NCBI GenBank assembly: GCA_016711125.1
Contig: JADJTQ010000006.1
Coordinates: 62,001-126,000, forward strand
DNA: 64,000 bases
Direction of reading: 5' to 3'
Source of the DNA: Saprospiraceae bacterium
GTDB lineage: Bacteria > Bacteroidota > Bacteroidia > Chitinophagales > Saprospiraceae
This document shows, piece by piece, positions 58,037-64,000 of the stretch (position 1 is the first letter of the stretch; each line of letters opens with the position of its first letter). The notes under the pieces were generated by a model. It was not told the DNA's origin. It saw only the letters and a list, made by a program, of their open reading frames with translations, and did not search any database. Both the position numbers and the translations under genes were made by a program.

Positions 58037-58344
58037 GGCTATTGATTGATAAAGCCTGGTAAGATAATCATATTATTGTTTTTCAATAATCATGATGATT
58101 CATTTTTTGTTTTCAAATGATAGCACCAGCTTGATCTCAAACCAATTAGATCCTACCGCTCGGCGGCGGAGAAGACGAGATGAGAGCTTCTGGAATAACT
58201 ACAGTGACGCGTATCAATTGAAAATCAACGGGCTTTCCATCAATAAAAGAGAGATGACCAATGGATCTCCAGATCATCCTGCAATCTTGATTTCTCCTGA
58301 TTTGAATTGTAACCGGATAACAAATCGGAATCAGAATTTAACAT
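58037..58344. other. Intergenic region upstream of the helicase
   Basis: A plus frame at 58092-58346 (84 residues, with an Arg run TARRRRRRDESFW) overlaps this area. It has no recognisable motif, and I cannot join it to the relic at 58345. No RNA gene seen. Confidence 0.4.
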
Positions 58345-58533
58345 GAAAAATACTTAAGAGAAGAACTTGTTGGCACTCTGGATAAGTACGCAGGGCGTAT
58401 CGGATCATTGTTTAAGAGTGATGATAGTTTCAATTTAGAAAGCAGTACCATGGTTGATGGTGCACGCTTTAGCTCGGCCTCAGGATATTGGCCATCAATT
58501 TTTCAGACTTTTTTTATCTCTGGCGGAGAGTAA
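58345..58533 (+). pseudogene. Unrecognised protein fragment
   Basis: Without a start codon, the frame reads EKYLREELVGTLDKYAGRIG, then SLFKSDDSFNLESSTMVDGA and RFSSASGYWPSIFQTF to a stop. It is protein-like (amphipathic helix, Ser/Phe-rich second half) but no family is recognised. Probably the 3' end of a lost gene. Confidence 0.4.
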
Positions 58534-58564
58534 TCGGTAATGGTCTTTCCGTTGTCATGCTGTG
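58531..58564. repeat. Short interspersed repeat R3, copy 1
   Basis: ATCGGTAATGGTC followed by TTTCCGTTGT and ATGCTGTG or close variants is shared with 62737-62771 over 34 bp with few differences. A nearby GATCCGAC has an inverted counterpart, GTCGGATC, near the second copy. Confidence 0.6.
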
Positions 58565-58845
58565 TTCTAGAACGATCCGACAAAGTAATAGGTTTTAAGC
58601 TGACAAACTATTTCTTCAATCAACGATTTAGACACATTTGGAAAAAGTATTGCAAAAAAAACTAAATTCGCAACAATTCACTAGTGAGATTTAATTGGAA
58701 CAGTGGCTAAACTATAGACCGCTAAAAAGAATATTTTCAATCTATTCAATTCACCCAAACATTAAATAAATATGATCTCATCAGTTCTGGTTTTTCGCAA
58801 ATCGAAGCCTGATAAGGTCACGAACTATTGACCTAGAGAAACATA
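58565..58845. other. Leader region of the cyclase-type regulator
   Basis: AT-rich 281-bp stretch holding the promoter of the gene at 58846. No clear -7 TAnnTTTG box or repeat recognised. Confidence 0.4.
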
Positions 58846-61175
58846 ATGAAGGGGAAGATGCGTCAGCTTGCAGCGGTTATGTTTACTGATATTGTAGGAT
58901 ATACAGCTTTGATGGAAAGTGATGAAGACACTGCAATAAAAGTGAGGTCGAGGCACCGGGAGGTATTTCGACAAGAACATGAAAGGCATCAGGGAGAAAT
59001 AATACAATATTATGGAGATGGTACATTAAGTATTTTTAGAAGTGCAATTGAGGCGGTTAAATGCGCGATTAAAATACAAAGACTTTTAATAGAAGGAGAT
59101 CCTGTTGTACCCGTAAGAGTGGGGTTGCATATGGGAGATATTGTTTATAGCAAAACCGAAGTTTATGGAGATGGGGTGAATTTTGCCTCACGAATTGAAA
59201 GCATGGGCGTGGCGGGTTCAATTCTACTGTCGCGAAAATTAAATGATGAGCTAAAAACCAGAAGCAAATTTCAACACGGTCACTTGGAACCTTTGAGCTC
59301 AAGAATATCAAAAAACCTGTAGAGGTATTTTCGGTCACTAATAATGGGATAACCGTTCCTGCGCCTTCCGAGCTCAAAGGGAAACTCAAAAAATCAATGA
59401 AATCCATTGCAGTATTACCTCTGGTAAACATGAGTTCCAGTGAGGATAATGAATACTTTAGCGATGGGATGACCGAAGAAATCATCAATGCATTGGCAAA
59501 AATCAAAGGACTTAAAGTCACATCGAGAACCTCCTCTTTTTTTTTTAAGAATAGAAATATTCCTGCCCCACGGATCGGCAAGGAGCTCAATGTTTCTGCA
59601 ATTTTGGAAGGAAGCATTCGCCTGGCTGGTAACCAGATGCGGATCACTGCCCAGTTGATTGATGTAGCGGATGATTTTCATTTCTGGTCAGAAACTTTTG
59701 ACCGGTCAGTTGATGATATTTTCGCCGTTCAAGATGAAATCAGTCTGTTGATAGCCGATAGATTGCGAGAGCACCTGGGACATTTTGAGATTGAAGACCA
59801 TCTCGTCGACGACCCGAAGGTTCCAGGTGAAGTCTATAAGCGCTACCTGCAGAGCAGATATCTGATTCTCAAGATGAGTAAGCCTGATATTGAAAGAGGA
59901 ATTTCGATTCTACATCAGGTGGTCGGTGCATATCCCCATTTTCCCCAAGCCCACCTGGGAATACATCTTGGATACACCTTACTAGGCACGATTGGACTAA
60001 TGCCGGCAGGTGAGGCTTTTGCCAAAGGAAAGTCCTTTTTGGACAATGCAATTGAATTGGACGAAAACCTGCCTGAATGTCAACTCCATCTGGCCTGGAT
60101 TTGTTTTCTACAAAAATGGGATCTGCAAGGTACATATAGACATTTAAACAAAGCCCTGGAAAAACGTCCAGTCGCTGATTTCTACCAGTCCATGGCTTCT
60201 GTGCTGGTGGCTGAAGGAAAATATCGGGCCGCGCTAAATTATATTGAGACCGCCCTGGAGATCGACCCTTTCTCTCACATCAATTACCACCTCAAGGGGT
60301 TTATCTTTTACGCACAAGAAAATTATATTCAGGCCATCGAACTGTTTGAAGAGAGCATGAGCCTGAAACCCCATGCAGAGGTGTCCATCCTATACCGCGG
60401 ACAGGCATTATTGCTGCATGGTCGCACTGCCGAAAGCCTGGCTTTCTTTCAAAACCTTCCTGACAAGCCAAATGACTTGTTGAAACTGGGTGGAGTCACT
60501 CTGGCTCAGGCGGCTATGGGTGATATTGATCGTGCGCAAATTGGGATTTCAGCACTGGAATCAGCATTGCAAACGGATCTGATGGAAAGAGCCATGAACC
60601 TGCTTATCCTCTGTCGGACCGTGATTGGAGATCATGATGCCGCTCTTGATTTGATTGAACAGGGGGTTGGCTACCGGCTACCCATGCTGGTATATCTATC
60701 CATAGAACCCATTCTCAAGCCGCTTTTTTCCAATTCACGTTTTCAGGAATTAATGCATCAGATTTTAGGAGAAAAGACTTCTTTTCAGGGGAAAAAACGA
60801 AGGTATAGAAAATCATTGCTTAACAAGGATCTGCTCCAACAATACCAGGATCGACTGAAGCAGTTGATGTCAACTAACAAACCATACCTTGACGTGAATT
60901 TGACCCTGCGCGATCTCGCTGAAATGATCGGAATCCCGGCCAATCAACTGTCACAGTTGCTTAATGAGGGATTTGATCAAAACTTTGCAGAATTTGTCAA
61001 TACATACCGGCTTGAAATGTTCAAATCCAAAGTGACTGATCCAAATCAGCGAAACCTCACTATCCTTGCGTTGGCATACGAGAGTGGCTTTAATTCCAAG
61101 ACTGTGTTTAATACTTTTTTTAAAAAGATGATGGGACAAACTCCCAAAGCATACTGGAAAAGGGCGGTGCAGTAA
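58846..61175 (+). CDS. Class III nucleotide cyclase - TolB-like - TPR - AraC HTH fusion, split by a frameshift
   Basis: Frames 58846-59322 and 59397-61175 join if one G is restored at about 59288 (HLGTFELKNIKKPVEVFSV), giving 776 residues. Residues 5-140 are a class III cyclase domain with metal Asp residues in VMFTDIVGYTAL and YYGDGTLSIF and the Asn/Arg of GVNFASRIES. Next are a TolB-like segment (SIAVLPLVNMSSSEDNEYFS, then VSAILEGSIRL), about six TPR units (320-620) and a C-terminal AraC-type HTH (YLDVNLTLRDLAEMIG, LTILALAYESGFNSKTVFNT). No membrane helix is visible, so it is cytoplasmic. The domain set overlaps with the AraC-TolB-TPR protein at 38021, but the HTH is at the other end. Confidence 0.87.
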
Positions 61176-61221
61176 TTGGTTCTGATTTCAAAACCCGAAC
61201 GATTCTCATTTCCCCTCTATT

Positions 61222-61229
61222 TACCTTTG
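61222..61229 (+). promoter_or_regulatory. Candidate -7 promoter box
   Basis: TACCTTTG matches the Bacteroidota -7 box TAnnTTTG, identical to that before the lysine-rich gene, and lies 64 bp before the start at 61293. No matching -33 TTG is obvious, so support is moderate. Confidence 0.45.
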
Positions 61230-61292
61230 TATCATGACAGAGATCATATAGACTTATCTAGAAATTATTGAATACAAAAAAAGAATTAAATT

Positions 61293-62282
61293 ATGGATCT
61301 GAAAAAGATGAAAACGGTGGTATACAGGAAATATGGACCACCCGAGGTTCTTCAAGTAATAGAAACAGATAAACCTGCTATTGCAGAAAATGAAGTGCTG
61401 GTCAGAATTTATGCAACAACAGTTACAGCGACGGAGTGCACTTTTCGCAAGGGTAAACCCTATTTTTCAAGACTGTTTACCGGCCTCACAAAACCAAAAA
61501 TCACCACCCTTGGAGAGGAGTTAGCTGGTGAAGTCGAAGCTGTTGGCAAAAACGTGAAATTATTCAAAAAAGGAGACCAGGTTTTCGGTACTGCCGGTCC
61601 TGGGTTTGGAGCTAATGCCGAATACATCAGTATCCCGGAAGATGGAGTATTATCGATTAAGCCGGTTAACACTACGTATGAGGAAGCAGCCTCCAGTGTA
61701 GATGGATTCTTAACTGCACTGCCATTTCTTCGTGACAAGGGAAATATTCAGGCTGGACAAAGTGTCCTGATTTATGGAGCATCAGGCAGTGTAGGGGCTG
61801 CTGCAGTACAGGTTGCCCGGTATTTTGGGGCAGATGTCACCGGTGTCTGTAGTACTTCAAACTTAGAGAAGGTAAAATCTCTTGGAGCCAGCAGGGTGAT
61901 CGACTATACGAAGGAGGATTTTACTAAATCAAATGAGAAGTATGACCTGATTTTTGATGCTGTCGGTAAAATTTCTTTTTCAGCCACTAAAAGTTCACTA
62001 AAAGAAAAGGGAATCTTTCTCGAAGCCGGTATCGGGATGGGAATTTTTCCACATGTTTTATGGACTTCGATGTTCGATGGTAAAAAGGCAAAAATCGCTG
62101 CAACCGGATTAAGGTCGCCACAAAAAAGGACTTTGGATTTAATTTTTCTCAAAGAGCTAATGGAGGCAGGAAAGATAAAACCCGTTATTGACCGGCAATA
62201 TTTCCTGGAACAAATTGCAGAGGCACACAGCTACGTAGATAGAGGACATAAAAAAGGAAATGTTGTGATCGCAATGAAATAG
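61293..62282 (+). CDS. MDR-family NAD(P)-dependent oxidoreductase (quinone-reductase-like)
   Basis: This 329-residue cytoplasmic medium-chain dehydrogenase/reductase has an N-terminal GroES-like domain (VVYRKYGPPEVLQV, EVLVRIYATTVTATEC, GEELAGEVEAVG). The Rossmann domain carries QSVLIYGASGSVGAAAVQVA, the cofactor-binding AxGxxG-type loop. The structural and catalytic zinc ligands are not kept, which places it with the zinc-free quinone oxidoreductase/zeta-crystallin branch. It probably reduces quinones or enones with NAD(P)H. It is intact and probably single, with a promoter box at 61222. Confidence 0.9.
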   Translation: MDLKKMKTVVYRKYGPPEVLQVIETDKPAIAENEVLVRIYATTVTATECTFRKGKPYFSRLFTGLTKPKITTLGEELAGEVEAVGKNVKLFKKGDQVFGTAGPGFGANAEYISIPEDGVLSIKPVNTTYEEAASSVDGFLTALPFLRDKGNIQAGQSVLIYGASGSVGAAAVQVARYFGADVTGVCSTSNLEKVKSLGASRVIDYTKEDFTKSNEKYDLIFDAVGKISFSATKSSLKEKGIFLEAGIGMGIFPHVLWTSMFDGKKAKIAATGLRSPQKRTLDLIFLKELMEAGKIKPVIDRQYFLEQIAEAHSYVDRGHKKGNVVIAMK

Positions 62283-62387
62283 GATTGATATACAATGCAG
62301 GCAAAAAGCGATACTAAATAGACGCAAATAAAGTGCCAGAGCGCCAACTAAATCCAAACGACAGCGGAAGAAAAGATCGTTATGTAA

Positions 62388-62515
62388 CTCAGGTTCTATA
62401 CCGTATTTAGAATATCCATTTGACTCTATTTGAGGTTGTAATCTGTTGAAAAAGAATTAATTGTGAACTATGCTTTTATTGTTTCGCCGATCGTAAATAA
62501 ATATCATCTCCAAGG
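62388..62515. repeat. Interspersed repeat R2, copy 3
   Basis: Starts TTCTATACCGTATTTAGAATA and ends GTAAATAAATATCATCTCCA. It matches 52480-52604 over its full length and 26311-26401 over the left part, with the shared core AATCTRTTGAWAAAGAAT. Confidence 0.8.
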
Positions 62516-63020
62516 ATCTTTCACAAGCGTCCAAAAATAAATTCATGTTTCAAAACATGTGCTCAAAATCAATGTTTTAGGCCATTAGAATAGCACAGTT
62601 AGAATTGGACCCCATAAAAAGTACGAGTAACGGATTATGAGTTGGTTCAAGAACTTTGTAAAACTTTAACCAAGTGGTTAGCCATAAATTTATGGCTATA
62701 TCAGAGGTCAGTGATGTCGTCGGATCGAACAGATGGTGATCGGTAATGGTCCTTTCCGTTGTGGTGCTGTGGCGAATAAAATGCGTCGCGGCTTAAATCA
62801 ATGGAGCTAAAAGCAGGGAAGGCAGGCATCCAAAAACGCTGATTAGCCGAATAGAAACCTAAAATTCCAAAACTGCCGTCCATATTCTTGAGCGATCTGA
62901 TGCGAAGCAGCAGTCAAGGTACGGTGTACCTTGAAGCGAAAAGAACCGTTTTCTATGGGTTTTCCAAGGATAATTGTAACTATTTTTAATACATAATATA
63001 ACATTTTGAATGGTTAATCA
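62516..63020. other. Intergenic region between the oxidoreductase and IS110
   Basis: This 505-bp AT-rich stretch contains the short repeat R3 (62737-62771). The minus frame at 62701-62883 (60 residues) has no recognised motif. It may be the downstream flank of the IS110 element. I could not define the insertion ends. Confidence 0.4.
62737..62771. repeat. Short interspersed repeat R3, copy 2
   Basis: GATCGGTAATGGTCC then TTTCCGTTGTGGTGCTGTG, matching 58531-58564 with only a few changes. Non-coding as far as can be seen. Confidence 0.6.
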
Positions 63021-64000
63021 TTAAATTCCCCAGAATCGATTGTTGATAACTATGCAGAGTATTGATAGTCTATCTGGAAGGAATTTGCTTTTGACACAAG
63101 CAAAAGCTGTAGTCAACATTTTATTTTGAGGTTGTTTCTGGCCAAGCTCTTATGTTTTCCATCTGCTACCAACCTGCGATAGTATTGACCTAGAAAATGT
63201 TTTGAATTGAGAATGCTACCAGCTCCCAGATGAAGCAGCGCTTTCAGGTCTTTGTTTGCTGCATGGGACAAATGAGGTTTGCCAATTTTATTACCGGATG
63301 ATTTTTCAAAAGGCACGACACCACAATAGCAACTGAGTTTTTTAGCACTATCGAATCGAGTAAAGTTTTTCGTGACACAGATCAAAGCACTGGCAGTTAT
63401 GGGTCCAATACCCGGTACCGATGTAAGAAGATCATAGTTTGTCTTCAATTTCAAATCGGCTTTAATCGTTTCCAATATTTTCTCATCAACAGCGTCTATC
63501 TGTTCGTTTAAGATCTTTTCAATCTTAGAGTTAGACTTGTCGATTACCTTGAACACATCAGATCCCAGAAATTTCTTATTGTCTTGGGCACCTTGTGTCA
63601 GCTGCTTTCTAACCTTAATAAGCTGGGACCGGTGAGTTCTTAATCCATTCAATTTGAGGATGTTAGCCTCTAATGGCGCCCAGATTGAAAGTTTATCATG
63701 GAAGCGGTAAGCATATTCAGCAATACGTTGCGCATCAACAATATCATTCTTTCCTCTTGTGAGCCCAAGTGAATTTTTGATTTCGACTGCGTTGACTACG
63801 TAGCAAGTCTTACTCTGATTGTGTAATACTTCCAAAAGCAAATTGTTGTAAATGCCTGTAAACTCCATAATAAAAATGGGGTCTGCCGGATCCACGTCTA
63901 AGGCCAGGTCATTAGAAAAGGAAGATGCCCGCTTGACGAAGCACCGAAGACTCTTCAGATCATTATCTATTTGAATGTTCTGAATAACGGTGCCATTTAA
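63021..64000 (-). mobile_element. IS110-family transposase (N-terminus beyond window; one frameshift)
   Basis: This is a DEDD-type transposase. The visible part shows IFIMEFTGIYNNLLLEVLHN (the catalytic Glu of the DEDD set), GKNDIVDAQRIAEYA (Asp) and the C-terminal Transposase_20 region LLTSVPGIGPITASALICVT, then FDSAKKLSCYCGVVPFEKSS. The open frame ends at 63113. Restoring one A in CTCAAAATAAAATG at about 63129 continues it as NKMLTTAFACVKSKFLPD to 63021, a normal IS110 tail. The N-terminal 40-80 residues lie past 64000. IS110 elements have no terminal inverted repeats, so the ends cannot be placed. Confidence 0.88.

Noticed and set aside
58092..58346. 84-codon frame with an Arg run
   Set aside because: No family resemblance and no credible join to the relic at 58345; kept only as a note.
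62701..62883. 60-codon minus frame overlapping repeat R3
   Set aside because: The repeat explains the sequence similarity; the frame is not kept in the other copy.
1..64000. tRNA, rRNA and CRISPR arrays
   Set aside because: No cloverleaf with TTCGA-type arm, no rRNA core words and no regularly spaced repeats were seen on either strand by eye.

Overview
The window looks like chromosomal DNA of a Bacteroidota (Saprospirales/Cytophagales-like) bacterium. The evidence is a SusC/SusD pair, many lipoprotein signals of the LxxC type, a TAnnTTTG promoter box, FISUMP and 3-coathanger-like modules, and several TolB-like/TPR regulators. I see no rRNA, tRNA or CRISPR array.

Layout. (1) From 1 to about 24.1 kb lies a glycan-utilization locus that fits a GalNAc/galactosamine-containing polymer. 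It has a PfkB sugar kinase, an EamA permease, a beta-helix protein, a DeoR/AgaR-type repressor, a GH20 hexosaminidase, a secreted amidohydrolase, an AgaS-type deaminase/isomerase, SusC/SusD, two transglutaminase-fold proteins, a lyase-like toroid protein and a TIM-barrel-like protein. Similar CTTTC-type boxes lie in front of several of these genes. (2) From 24.2 to 30.1 kb are a FISUMP relic, a clan GH-A hydrolase, a surface protein with 45-bp tandem repeats, and a TPR histidine kinase. (3) From 30.2 to 33.8 kb is a minus-strand ECF sigma/anti-sigma/Spy-like operon followed by YHYH, MORN and SCO1 lipoproteins. (4) From 34 to 41 kb are an ankyrin protein, a metallo-beta-lactamase-fold protein, small genes, relics, a MITE and an AraC-TolB-TPR regulator. 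(5) From 41 to 49 kb are three secreted modular proteins (CAP, astacin, M43); the last two each follow a nearly identical stand-alone LuxR-type HTH gene. (6) From 49.5 to 64 kb are a lysine-rich mini-protein, a large zinc protease, a broken lycopene cyclase, a DUF6807/PmoA-like protein, a PIF1-like helicase, a cyclase-TolB-TPR-AraC regulator, an MDR oxidoreductase and an IS110 transposase running off the end.

Many genes are split by exactly one single-base shift, mostly in short homopolymers. Restoring one base rebuilds full-length, family-typical proteins, so I report them as single genes. Three short interspersed repeat families are also present. Short hairpin-ended elements lie at 9983, 18778 (relic) and 37775, a roughly 125-bp repeat lies at 26311, 52480 and 62388, and a 34-bp repeat lies at 58531 and 62737.
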